NCBI GenBank assembly: GCA_963778465.1
Contig: CAVZUK010000003.1
Coordinates: forward strand, 1 to 64,000
Length of the DNA stretch: 64,000 nucleotides
Source of the DNA: CAVZBW01 sp963778465
GTDB lineage: Bacteria > Actinomycetota > Acidimicrobiia > Acidimicrobiales > RAAP-2
Direction of reading: 5' to 3'
Shown here: positions 8,761 through 17,257 of the stretch, piece after piece
How positions within the stretch are numbered: the stretch's first letter is position 1
Layout: each line of letters begins with the position of its first letter
The notes under the pieces: model-generated
The model's database searches: none
Told to the model about the DNA's origin: nothing
Seen by the model: the letters and a program-made list of their open reading frames with translations, nothing else
Position numbers and translations under genes: made by a program

Positions 8761-10028
8761 GGCGTGGCCGTCCTGGCCGCCGCGGGATCCGAGCTCATCG
8801 CAGCATCGGTGTCGACGAGCGTGCGCTCGCCGGGGCCGACCAGGTGCTGGACGAGGTAGGAGCGCTCGCCCAGCTTCCACAGCGCCACGCCGCGGCGCAG
8901 CTGAGGAAGCAGCTCACACTCGGTCGACGACAGGGAGAGCAGCTCCGCCGCTCGCCCGGCCTCTCCGGGCGGCTGCGCGTAGATGACTCGGGTCTCGGAG
9001 TCGGCCAGGATGCCCCGGGCCAGGCTGACCTCCTCCGAACCCTCCGCCCCCACCGCGCTCAGGTCCGAGAGCCGGTGGAGCACCGCGACGTTGGAGACCC
9101 CACGTGCCCGGGAGAGCTTCCACGACGACTGCAGCCAACGCGCGACGTGGAGCTGGTTCAAGATGGCCCACGCCTCGTCCACCACGAGCAGCATGCGGGA
9201 ACCCGACCGGGCTCCCTCAGGAGCTGCGGTCGCCGCACCCTGCAGCCAAGCGGTCGCACACAGCATCAACAAGCCGAGCGCGGCCGAGTTGTAGAGGGCG
9301 GAGAGGTCCAGGACGACCAGGGGTCCAGACAGGTCGAGCCCGGGTGTGGTCGGACCGTCGAACATGCCGCGAAGGTCGCCGTGGACCAGGCGGCGCAGCT
9401 CGAGTGCGACGTCTCGTCCGTCCTCCACGAGCGCGGCGCGGTCGGTGTGGACGCGCTGCTCCACGCCGGGCACCGGGTCGAGCATCCGCTGCACCACGAG
9501 GGGAAGGGTGACGAGCCGAGCCTCCGAGCGCGCCGTGGTCAGGGCCAGCTCGAGCGCCGTGCGCTCACGAGGAAGGACATCCCGACGGAGCGAGGCTGCG
9601 GCCAGAGTCGCCAGCAGGTCGACCTGGCTGGCGTCGCGGTCGGTGGCGTCGAGCGGATTGAGTCGTACCGGCCCGTCCGGACGGAGGGCCACCGGCTGCA
9701 CGCCCCAGTGCCGGGCCAGGGTGCCGTACTCCCCTTTGGGGTCGACCACCCAAGCACGACGGCCGAAGACGGCCTGGCGCCAAAGATACGTCTTCACGAA
9801 CGCGCTCTTGCCTCGACCGATCTGTCCGAACACCACCATGTTGGGGTTGGACAGGACCCCCCTCGCGTACAGCTCGAAGGGGTCGTAGGCGAAGGGACCA
9901 CCGAGCAGGTCGCGACCGATCAACGCCCCGCGCTCGTCGCAGTCCGATCCCATGACCATCGGGTACGCGGCGCCCAGGTGCCGCGTGGTCAGCTGGTGAG
10001 ACGGGACACGAGGCCCGGCCCCCCTCAA
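8757..10028 (-). CDS. VirB4-like conjugation ATPase
   Basis: About 423 residues carrying the ATPase half of a VirB4/TraC-type motor: Walker A GQIGRGKSAFVKTY near residue 70 and Walker B RMLLVVDEAWAIL near 305. The segment LIGRDLLGGPFAYDPFELY just before the P-loop is characteristic of the actinobacterial ATPase partner of SCO6880-type proteins. I chose a TTG at 10028, because GAGGAG ends 6 bases before it and overlaps the previous stop. The reading frame stays open to 10790, but that extension is antisense-like composition within the upstream gene. It lacks the N-terminal VirB4 domain, which the SCO6880-type neighbour may supply. Confidence 0.87.
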   Translation of the reverse strand: MRGAGPRVPSHQLTTRHLGAAYPMVMGSDCDERGALIGRDLLGGPFAYDPFELYARGVLSNPNMVVFGQIGRGKSAFVKTYLWRQAVFGRRAWVVDPKGEYGTLARHWGVQPVALRPDGPVRLNPLDATDRDASQVDLLATLAAASLRRDVLPRERTALELALTTARSEARLVTLPLVVQRMLDPVPGVEQRVHTDRAALVEDGRDVALELRRLVHGDLRGMFDGPTTPGLDLSGPLVVLDLSALYNSAALGLLMLCATAWLQGAATAAPEGARSGSRMLLVVDEAWAILNQLHVARWLQSSWKLSRARGVSNVAVLHRLSDLSAVGAEGSEEVSLARGILADSETRVIYAQPPGEAGRAAELLSLSSTECELLPQLRRGVALWKLGERSYLVQHLVGPGERTLVDTDAAMSSDPAAARTATP

Positions 10029-10038
10029 CGCAGGCTCC

Positions 10039-11433
10039 TCAACGCAGACCGATCCCGAGCGGCAGGCCGCAGAGCAGCCCGAGGTCTTGCTGTCCGTTGA
10101 GGCGACGCAAGACGAGGCCGGCTTGCGCGGCCTGCTGGAGCGTGGACTGGCAGGCGTCCTCGAGCTCAGCGGAGGAGACCGCGGTGACCGTGAGAAACCC
10201 GCTGAACCGGTAGGCGCCGTGGCCGTCGGCCAGCTCCTCCTCTCGCCGGGTCGCGAGCTCGGCCTCCCGCGAACGGCGGGCCGACCCGAGGCGCCCGGCG
10301 CGTCGGCGCAGCTCGGCGTCTGCCGCGTCCGCCGTGCGGGCGCGTTGCGCGAGCCGCATCGCCCTCGCCGGGTCGATCGGCTCCATGAGCACCGAGAGGG
10401 TGCGGCGGGAATTGGACACGAGCAGGGGCGAGAGGAACTCGGGACCGACGTCGATCCGGGGCCATTCGGCGATCCAGAACGCCGCGTGCCACGTGCCCGA
10501 GACCTCCATCGAGCTCCAGCGGCGGCGACCCGACGCAGGCCACACCGGCCCGGTGGCATCCGCGGCACGGACGGCCCACTGCTCCCGAACGAGCCGGCCC
10601 AGGGCCGCCGAGTCGAGCGGACCTCGAACCTCGACATCGACGTCTCGCAGCCCGCGCTCGACGTGCGAGAGCTCCCGGCGCAGTATGCGGCAGCTCGGCG
10701 CGAGACCGCTTCCCGAGGAGCGGCGCCCGCTACCGGTACCGGCCAGACGCACCTGCAGGCACAGGACCACTCGATGGCGCATGAGGTCACCGGTGACCTG
10801 AGAGAACAGGTCCGCGTACGATCGACGGGCCGGGACCGAGCCGTCGAGCACGGCGCGCCGGCCGAAGTGCGCGCTCAGCAACCGGGCGTCGTCCGGCGTC
10901 GAGACGTACAGCCACTGGACGCGGCACCAGACCGAGCGCTCCCGGGACAGCGCGGCGAGGACGGAGGACCATCCCGCCACCCGCCGTTCCTTGTCGAGCG
11001 GTGCGAGCAGGGCAAAGCCCGGTGCCGACAAGAAGAGTGCGGCGGTGAGCGTGCGGCGCCTCGCGTCGTGGACCACACCGAGCGTCCCCACGCCCCGCTC
11101 GTCGTCGAGCTCCACGTCGAGGACGCGCAGCCCTTCCCCGAGTGGTCGGCGTGCGCCTGCCACCGATCCGGCGGCCGCCGACCACAGCCACCTCGACACC
11201 GTCGGGAACCACTGCTCTACGGTCAGCCCGCCGACCGGCCACCAGGCCAGGGCGAGGGCGATGGACGTCGCCAGCACGGCAGCGACGCCCCCGGTGGCGC
11301 CGCGGATCGTCCGCAGCGCCAGCAGACCGAGCGCCAAGCCGACCACCACCGTCGCGATCTGCCCGCCCCGCCAGCCGAGGAGCACCCCGCGCCGCTCGAG
11401 TGGCCCAAAGCGATAGCGGGCACCCTCGCTCAT
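10039..11433 (-). CDS. SCO6880-type conjugal transfer membrane protein
   Basis: A 464-residue protein matching the actinobacterial SCO6880 family found in conjugation operons. Two membrane-spanning segments lie at about residues 23-75 (IATVVVGLALGLLALRTI and the following AVLATSIALALAWW), then a large soluble part. The N-terminal MSEGARYRFGPLERRGVLLGWR is typical of the family. It probably works as the N-terminal partner of the next gene's ATPase, together equivalent to a VirB3-VirB4 unit (inference). Its ATG overlaps the VirB6-like stop by 4 bp (ATGA), and 10 bp separate it from the ATPase. Confidence 0.87.
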   Translation of the reverse strand: MSEGARYRFGPLERRGVLLGWRGGQIATVVVGLALGLLALRTIRGATGGVAAVLATSIALALAWWPVGGLTVEQWFPTVSRWLWSAAAGSVAGARRPLGEGLRVLDVELDDERGVGTLGVVHDARRRTLTAALFLSAPGFALLAPLDKERRVAGWSSVLAALSRERSVWCRVQWLYVSTPDDARLLSAHFGRRAVLDGSVPARRSYADLFSQVTGDLMRHRVVLCLQVRLAGTGSGRRSSGSGLAPSCRILRRELSHVERGLRDVDVEVRGPLDSAALGRLVREQWAVRAADATGPVWPASGRRRWSSMEVSGTWHAAFWIAEWPRIDVGPEFLSPLLVSNSRRTLSVLMEPIDPARAMRLAQRARTADAADAELRRRAGRLGSARRSREAELATRREEELADGHGAYRFSGFLTVTAVSSAELEDACQSTLQQAAQAGLVLRRLNGQQDLGLLCGLPLGIGLR

Positions 11434-13001
11434 GGCCGGTCCCTCGGCTCGGACGGAGGGTCCGGAGTATCGCGCCACCGACGAGACCCCGCGTCGGCCT
11501 CGTCACTGGCGGCGCCAACGTCGCCGATGCCGTCCGGGACGTGGCGGATGACCGGACCGAGGTCGTCGTGGTCGATGACGTGTCGGCGATTCCCGGGGCG
11601 CGCCTCCCCCGCGTCCGGGATGGCGCCGGGCGCTCCGGGCATGGCGTCCGAACGTCCGGACGGATCGGGGCCCACGCCGTCCCAGGGCCGTCCGTAGACG
11701 GGCGGACCCCCGAGACGCCATTGCGCGGAGGAGCCGCGCCCGCCCCGCCCCGCGCTGCCCTCGAGGGCGTCGGCGAAGACGGACTCCGAGGCAGGGTCGC
11801 CCTGCCAGGCGGGAATGCCCCGTTCCGGTACCGGAGCCCCTGAGCCCCCGTCGTCGCCTCCGGAGCTGTCCTCCGCGGGCCCCGGCCGACCATCGTCGCC
11901 GCTCCCGGCCGGGGGCCCCGACGTGCCGGAGGAGGGCGTGCCCGAGGGCGCACCCGCCTCGGGACCACCGGGCCCCGGGTAGTCGTCGCCGAGCCCGGTG
12001 CCCGGCACCGAGTCCGGCAAGGGCGCCTCCGAGGCCGCCCTCAACGCGGCTTTTGCCGCGGTGCGGTAGGCCATCGCCGCCGTAGTCGTGACGCTGGACT
12101 GCGCCCGCTGGCGCAACCCCTCGGCGGCCAACGCGCCCTCGGCCATCGGCACCAGCCGCAACAGCGCATACGGCGACACCGCCGCGAGCAACAGCAACGC
12201 GGCCCCGGCGAGCGCCGTATCCATTCCCTGGCTGTCGGAGGTGCCCGACGCCACCGCTCCGGCGGCCAAGCTCAAGATGGCGACGATCAGGAACTTGGAG
12301 AGGACGAGCGCCGCCAGGATCTCGGTCAGCCGGCGGGCCCAGTGGGAGATGGCCGGCCAGACGAGGCTGGCCAACGCGAGGGGCAGGAAGAGCACCGCGA
12401 CGTAGATGGCCGCACCACGCACGAGCAGCTCGAGCCACAGCGTCACGGCCCCGATCACGACGAGGGAGGCGACCATGAAGACCACGAAGCTCGAGACGCC
12501 GGCGTTGTCCTGGATCGCGGCGCGCGTGAAGGACGCCTCCAGGTTGGCGAGCGCCTGGTGGAGAGCGTCGCCGGATCCCGATGCCACCGCTCCGGAGAGT
12601 TGATCGGTCACCGAGAGGGCGAGCTCGACCAACTGCACCGCAACGGCCGTGAGCAGGAGGGCCAGCGGCAGGTTCACGAAGGCGGCGCGCAGGATGATCC
12701 TGTGGTCCTGTCGCAGGATGGCTTGGATCGTCGCCGCCACGAGGAGCGGCAGGACGAAGACGGCCCCGAGGTCGACCATCACCTTCTCGTGCGAGGCGAA
12801 CCAGGGGGCGCCGAGGTGGACCTCCGACGCCTGCTCGAGCACCGTGCCGATCCGGTCGAGGAACCACACCGCCCCCGACGCGACCCAGCCGCCGAGGGCG
12901 TCGAGGACGCTGTTGCCCGCGGCACTCGCCGCCTTCGAGGCCACGCCGCCGGCGGCGTTGCAGAGCTCCCCAGCGACGGGCGCACCGCACAACGCGCTCA
13001 A
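11430..13001 (-). CDS. TrbL/VirB6-like polytopic conjugation protein
   Basis: A 523-residue protein with an N-terminal exported region, then seven or so hydrophobic helices (about residues 70-310), and a long Gly/Pro/Ser/Asp-rich disordered tail of about 190 residues. This layout is that of TrbL/VirB6 inner-membrane channel subunits. I start it at a TTG whose TTGA overlaps the pilin-like gene's stop. This agrees with the ATGA and GTGA couplings further down the operon and avoids a large overlap with the pilin gene. The tail is low complexity and poorly conserved in such proteins. Confidence 0.85.
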   Translation of the reverse strand: MSALCGAPVAGELCNAAGGVASKAASAAGNSVLDALGGWVASGAVWFLDRIGTVLEQASEVHLGAPWFASHEKVMVDLGAVFVLPLLVAATIQAILRQDHRIILRAAFVNLPLALLLTAVAVQLVELALSVTDQLSGAVASGSGDALHQALANLEASFTRAAIQDNAGVSSFVVFMVASLVVIGAVTLWLELLVRGAAIYVAVLFLPLALASLVWPAISHWARRLTEILAALVLSKFLIVAILSLAAGAVASGTSDSQGMDTALAGAALLLLAAVSPYALLRLVPMAEGALAAEGLRQRAQSSVTTTAAMAYRTAAKAALRAASEAPLPDSVPGTGLGDDYPGPGGPEAGAPSGTPSSGTSGPPAGSGDDGRPGPAEDSSGGDDGGSGAPVPERGIPAWQGDPASESVFADALEGSAGRGGRGSSAQWRLGGPPVYGRPWDGVGPDPSGRSDAMPGAPGAIPDAGEARPGNRRHVIDHDDLGPVIRHVPDGIGDVGAASDEADAGSRRWRDTPDPPSEPRDRP

Positions 13002-13345
13002 TGGACCTGCTGGCCGGTGTGGAAGAAGAAGTTGACGAGTGCGGGCGCCGCACCGATCACAAGGGCCGCGGCGCCGGAGACGAGCACGGCCCGCCGGCCC
13101 GCCATGGACTGGTGGTAGTTCTGCGAGTGCGATCCGAGCGCCCACATCACGGCCCCGATGAGCAGTGCCACGAGCGAGAGGACGAGACCCCAGCCGGCGA
13201 GGCCGTTGGTCAGGTTCTGGAGGACGCTGCTACCCGGCAGCTGGGAGGAGTCCGGGTTGAGGGTGACGTCTGCGAGCTGCAGGAACGTCGCCGGGTGCAA
13301 GAGCACCGCAGGCGCCAGGACGGAGAGGTTGACTGCACTGAGCAT
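12998..13345 (-). CDS. pilin-like (TrbC/VirB2-type) small membrane protein
   Basis: A 115-residue protein with two hydrophobic helices: about 50-70 (GLVLSLVALLIGAVMWALG) and 85-107 (AVLVSGAAALVIGAAPALVNF), joined by a short polar loop with NYHQSMAGRR. Size, two-helix hairpin form and position at the head of the conjugation operon suggest a VirB2/TrbC-type pilin or an actinobacterial analogue. The N-terminal 40 residues are partly hydrophobic and may be a leader. GGGAG lies about 13 bases before the ATG. It is divergent from senX3, so a promoter should lie in 13346-13602. Confidence 0.75.
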   Translation of the reverse strand: MLSAVNLSVLAPAVLLHPATFLQLADVTLNPDSSQLPGSSVLQNLTNGLAGWGLVLSLVALLIGAVMWALGSHSQNYHQSMAGRRAVLVSGAAALVIGAAPALVNFFFHTGQQVH

Positions 13346-13602
13346 GGAGATCGCATCTCCCTTCGAATGAAGCCGCGGCCACCGGGGTGCACGCCGGGCG
13401 CGCGCCGGTGGCCGGGACGGAGTGGCGGGGGGACCGGCGGCGGTCCGAGGTCGGCGGGTTCCCCAGTCCGATGCTGTGGCCGACTCCGCGGCGGGGATGA
13501 GTGGTCAAGGTAACGGTCCGGCACCACGCTTCTCGGGAGCCGCCGGGGGTCGGGAGGCCCGATCGTGTCACCGGACCCGTCCGCTCCTGCCATGCTGGAA
13601 GG

Positions 13603-14991
13603 GTGACGCCGTCCGGGGACCTGTGGGCGACGACCTCCAACATCGGTCTTCCTCCCTCGGTGGACTGGGCCATTGCGGCAGGCGTGCTCGTGGTGGCCGT
13701 GGTGCTCGCCCTGCTCCTCGGGCGCCGCATGGGGCGGAGGGCCCTGGCGCAGCGGCTGACCGCCATCGGCACCAGGCTCGGCCTCGACCCCCCCGCCGCA
13801 GACTCCTCGATCGAAGCTGCGGTGGGCTACCTCGAGCAGGTCACCGGGTCCGCGGCAGAGGCCGTCAACGAAGCCAGCTCGGACGCCATCCGCCTACGCA
13901 GGGCACTCGACACCCTGCCGCAGGGCGTCGTCATCTGCGACGACCACCGCCAGGTCATCTACCGCAACGCCCCGGCCAACGCGCTGGTCGCCAGCCGTCA
14001 CGGCGACGCGCTGGCCGCCCAGGCGGTCACCGAACTCCTCGAGAGCGCCTGGAGCGAGGGCCACACCGAGCGCACCCTCGACCTCTACGGCCCACCCCGC
14101 CGCACGCTGAGCATCCGGGTGCGCCAGATCGACGACGGGCGCCGGCCACTGGGGGTGATCGCCGTCATCGAGGACGTCTCGGAGCGGCGCCGGCTCGACG
14201 AGATCCGCCGGGACTTCGTCGCCAACGTCAGCCACGAGCTCAAGACCCCCATGGGCGCGCTCGGCCTGCTCGCCGAGACCCTCGTCAGCGAGCCGGACAC
14301 CGAGGTGGCGCGGCGGCTCGCCGACCGCATCCACGCCGAGGCCTTCCGGGTCAGCCGGATCATCGACGATCTGCTCGACCTCAGCCGGATCGAATCCGCC
14401 GAGATGCCCGCACGGGATCCGGTCCTCGTCAACCTGGTGATGGCCGAGGCCGTGGAGCGGGTGCGGTCGGCGGCCGACCAGCGGGGGATCGAGATCGTGC
14501 TCGAGGAGCCCAGCCCGCCGGTCACGGTCCTCGGGGACCGCCGTCAGCTCGTCTCGGCGATGCATGCCCTCTTGGAGAACGCGGTCAACTACTCCTACGA
14601 CGGGAGCAAGGTGCTCGTCTCGGGCCGGGCCGGGCCGGAGCCCGCCGACGCCGGCCTCGCGCCCCTCCTGCCGGAGCAAGACCCGGACGGTGCGGGCGCG
14701 GACGGCGACGAGGAGCTCGACAACGAGCCACGTCCGGCGCCGCGAAAGGTGTGGATCTCGGTGGTCGACCACGGCATCGGCATCCCCGCTCGCGACCTCG
14801 ACCGGATCTTCGAGCGCTTCTACCGGGTCGACCACGGACGGAGCCGCGGCACCGGGGGCACCGGTCTCGGCCTGTCCATCGTCCGCCACGTGGCGAGCAA
14901 TCACCACGGTCGTGTAGACGTAGAGTCCAGAGAGGGGGAGGGTTCCACGTTTACCCTGGTGCTACCTCTGGCACCAGATATGGGGCCTTGA
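13603..14991 (+). CDS. senX3: SenX3-like sensor histidine kinase
   Basis: A 462-residue membrane histidine kinase that would sense a signal (phosphate limitation in characterised SenX3 proteins) and phosphorylate the next gene's product. One transmembrane helix lies near residues 20-40, a PAS domain at about 90-190, the H-box FVANVSHELKTP near 207, N-box HALLENAVNYS near 320, G1 DHGIGIPARD, F-box ERFYRV and G2 GGTGLGLSIV. The GTG start follows GGAAGG closely. A Pro/Asp/Glu-rich insert near residues 345-380 lies between N and G1 boxes. The regulator gene starts 23 bp downstream. Confidence 0.9.
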   Translation: MTPSGDLWATTSNIGLPPSVDWAIAAGVLVVAVVLALLLGRRMGRRALAQRLTAIGTRLGLDPPAADSSIEAAVGYLEQVTGSAAEAVNEASSDAIRLRRALDTLPQGVVICDDHRQVIYRNAPANALVASRHGDALAAQAVTELLESAWSEGHTERTLDLYGPPRRTLSIRVRQIDDGRRPLGVIAVIEDVSERRRLDEIRRDFVANVSHELKTPMGALGLLAETLVSEPDTEVARRLADRIHAEAFRVSRIIDDLLDLSRIESAEMPARDPVLVNLVMAEAVERVRSAADQRGIEIVLEEPSPPVTVLGDRRQLVSAMHALLENAVNYSYDGSKVLVSGRAGPEPADAGLAPLLPEQDPDGAGADGDEELDNEPRPAPRKVWISVVDHGIGIPARDLDRIFERFYRVDHGRSRGTGGTGLGLSIVRHVASNHHGRVDVESREGEGSTFTLVLPLAPDMGP

Positions 14992-15014
14992 CCCTAACGG
15001 AGCAGCACGTCGCA

Positions 15015-15776
15015 ATGAAGACCAACCGGACCACAGCGAACCACGCCGAAGAGCGCGGCATCACGGTCCTGATCGCCGAGGACGAGGACTCCTTCGTGGA
15101 CGCCCTCATGGTCGGCCTCCAGCACGAAGGCTTCCGGGTCTCGGTGGCGAGAGACGGCGCGGAGGCCATCCAGCGCTTCGACGAGGTGGCGCCCGACATC
15201 GTGCTCCTGGACCTCATGCTTCCCAAGGTCTCGGGGATCGACGTCTGCCGGGCGCTCCGGAGCCGTTCGTCGGTGCCCATCATCATGGTGACGGCGAAGG
15301 GGACCGAGATCGACACCGTCGTGGGCCTCGAGGTGGGGGCCGACGACTACGTGACCAAGCCCTATCGGCTGCGCGAGCTGGTCGCCCGCATGCGCGCCGT
15401 CCTGCGGAGGACGCCGCCGGGCACCGCCGAGTCCATCAACGGCAACGGGTCGGCACCCGGGGAGGAGGGGGCGTGGGAGGCCGGGAGCCTGCGCGTCGAG
15501 CCCGACCAGCGCCGGGTGTTCGTCGGCGGGCAGGAGGTCCATCTCCGCCGCAAGGAGTTCGAGCTTCTCCGCCTCCTGGTCGAGAACGCCGGCCTCGTCC
15601 TCACCCGCACCGTCCTCATCGACCGCATCTGGGGAACCGACTACATCGGCGACACGAAGACGCTGGACGTCCACATCAAGCGGCTGCGGGCCCGGGTCGA
15701 GCCCGACCCGTCCCGCCCGACGCTGATCACCACCATCCGGGGGGTCGGCTACCGCCTCGATCCGCCGACGCAGTGA
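15015..15776 (+). CDS. regX3: RegX3-like OmpR/PhoB-family response regulator
   Basis: A 253-residue response regulator. The receiver has the acidic pair in IAEDEDSF, phospho-acceptor Asp in IVLLDLMLPKVSG, Thr in IIMVTAKG and Lys in DYVTKPYRL. After a short flexible linker, a winged-helix DNA-binding domain follows, with LRRKEFELLRLL and the recognition-helix segment TKTLDVHIKRLRARVE. It pairs with the SenX3-like kinase immediately upstream, as in the phosphate-responsive pair of actinobacteria. The start is the first ATG after GGAG at 12 bases. Confidence 0.92.
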   Translation: MKTNRTTANHAEERGITVLIAEDEDSFVDALMVGLQHEGFRVSVARDGAEAIQRFDEVAPDIVLLDLMLPKVSGIDVCRALRSRSSVPIIMVTAKGTEIDTVVGLEVGADDYVTKPYRLRELVARMRAVLRRTPPGTAESINGNGSAPGEEGAWEAGSLRVEPDQRRVFVGGQEVHLRRKEFELLRLLVENAGLVLTRTVLIDRIWGTDYIGDTKTLDVHIKRLRARVEPDPSRPTLITTIRGVGYRLDPPTQ

Positions 15777-15800
15777 TCCCGCCTCGAGCGGAGCCGCCGC

Positions 15801-17102
15801 CTACGAGGGGATGACGGTCTTCCCTCCGAGGTAGGGCCCGAGGCACGAGGGCAGGCGCACGGAGCCGTCCGCCTGGTGCCCGTACTCCATGAGCAGCGCC
15901 CAGATCCGCGCCCAGGCCAGGGCCGAGCCGTTGACCGTGTGGACCAGCACCGGGGCACCCCCGGCGCTCGGGCGGTAGCGCACGTTGGCCCGGCGGGCCT
16001 GGTAGTCACGGAACCAGCTGACCGACGAGACCTCGAGCCACTGCTCGCTGCCGGGGGCCCACACCTCGAGGTCGAAGGTTCGCGCCGAGGAGCCTCCGAG
16101 ATCCCCGGCGCACAGGTCGAGGACGCGATAGGGCAGCTCCAGGGACCGCAGCAGGTCCTCGGCCCGCTCCAGGACGTCGCCGTGCATGCCGGGCGCCTGC
16201 TCCTCGGTGACGTAGGCGAAGAGCTCGACCTTGTCGAACTCGTGCACGCGCAGCAGCCCGCGGGTCTCCCGGCCCGCCGAGCCGGCCTCGCGACGGAAGC
16301 AGGGACTGGCCGCCGTATAGCGCAGCGGGAGCTCGTCCTCGGGAAGGATCTCGGCCCGGTGGAGCGAGGTGAGCGGCACCTCCGCCGTCGGGATCGCCCA
16401 CAGGTCGTCCCGCTCGATCTCGTAGGCGTCGTCGGAGAACTTGGGCAGGTGGCCGGTCGACAGCATGGTCTCCGTCCGGACCAGGCTCGGGGCCCGCACC
16501 TCCACGTAGGCGTCGGCGTGGCGGTCGAGGGCATAGGCGGTCAGCGCCCGGATGAGGCGGGACCCCATTCCCCGGTAGAGGGGGAACATCGAGCCGGAGA
16601 GCCGGGCGCCCCGGTCCATGTCGAGCAGGCCCAATCGCTCGCCGATCTCCCAGTGCGGCACCCGTTGGTGCTCGGCCGGGACCGGCTCGGGGTCCCCGGC
16701 GTCGATGCCGGGCCACCAGCGGCGGACCTCCACGTTGTCCTCGGGGCCCGCACCGTCGGGGGCGTCGTCGGCGGGCAGGTTGGGCAGGCCCAGCAGCGCG
16801 TCTCGCACCGCACGCTGGGCCTCCTCGGCCTCCCGGCCGGCCTCCCGCTCCTCGTCGCCGATCCGGCGGCTCTCGGCCGCGAGCTCCTCGGCGCGCCCTT
16901 CGTCGCCGGCACGCTTTGCCTGGCCCACCTCCCGCGACAGGGACTTGACCCGGGCCCGCAGCGATTCCTGGTGCGCCAGCCGGGCTCGTGCCTCCGTGTC
17001 GAGCTCGGCCAGCTCGTCGACCTCGCCGGGATCCACACCCCTGCGCGCCAGCGCCGACCTCACGGCGGCGGGGTCGTCGCGGACCAGTCGGATGTCGATC
17101 AT
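15801..17102 (-). CDS. serS: seryl-tRNA synthetase
   Basis: A 433-residue class II aminoacyl-tRNA synthetase. The N-terminal long antiparallel coiled coil (rich in Arg/Glu/Ala, about residues 30-105) binds the tRNA variable arm. Motif 2 FRREAGSAGRETRGLLRVH lies near residue 266, the adjacent FDKVELFAYV supports SerRS, and a motif 3-like end lies near 385. The length is as expected for bacterial SerRS. It is convergent with regX3 and divergent from the ABC exporter genes. This is a core single-copy gene and marks the region as chromosomal. Confidence 0.97.
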   Translation of the reverse strand: MIDIRLVRDDPAAVRSALARRGVDPGEVDELAELDTEARARLAHQESLRARVKSLSREVGQAKRAGDEGRAEELAAESRRIGDEEREAGREAEEAQRAVRDALLGLPNLPADDAPDGAGPEDNVEVRRWWPGIDAGDPEPVPAEHQRVPHWEIGERLGLLDMDRGARLSGSMFPLYRGMGSRLIRALTAYALDRHADAYVEVRAPSLVRTETMLSTGHLPKFSDDAYEIERDDLWAIPTAEVPLTSLHRAEILPEDELPLRYTAASPCFRREAGSAGRETRGLLRVHEFDKVELFAYVTEEQAPGMHGDVLERAEDLLRSLELPYRVLDLCAGDLGGSSARTFDLEVWAPGSEQWLEVSSVSWFRDYQARRANVRYRPSAGGAPVLVHTVNGSALAWARIWALLMEYGHQADGSVRLPSCLGPYLGGKTVIPS

Positions 17103-17257
17103 GTTGCCGCCAACGGTAGCGTGCAGCCCGATATGCCCACTTCGACCGTGTCATGACCGGGCCGGTGTCATGACCGGGCCCCCGACGCCGCGCGGGTCCG
17201 CACGGGGGGCCGGAGGGGCCCGGGGATTCGACCCCAGAGCCGACGCCAGGGCCGGCG

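Noticed and set aside
8757..10790. Longer form of the VirB4 ATPase gene extending to 10790
   Set aside because: The first 250 residues are Ser/Arg/Pro-rich nonsense overlapping the SCO6880-type gene; a coupled TTG start with a good ribosome site exists at 10028.
13422..15014. Plus-strand extension of regX3 through the senX3 gene (784 codons in total)
   Set aside because: The extension is out of frame with the kinase gene and shows only GC-driven composition; only the last 253 codons form a response regulator.
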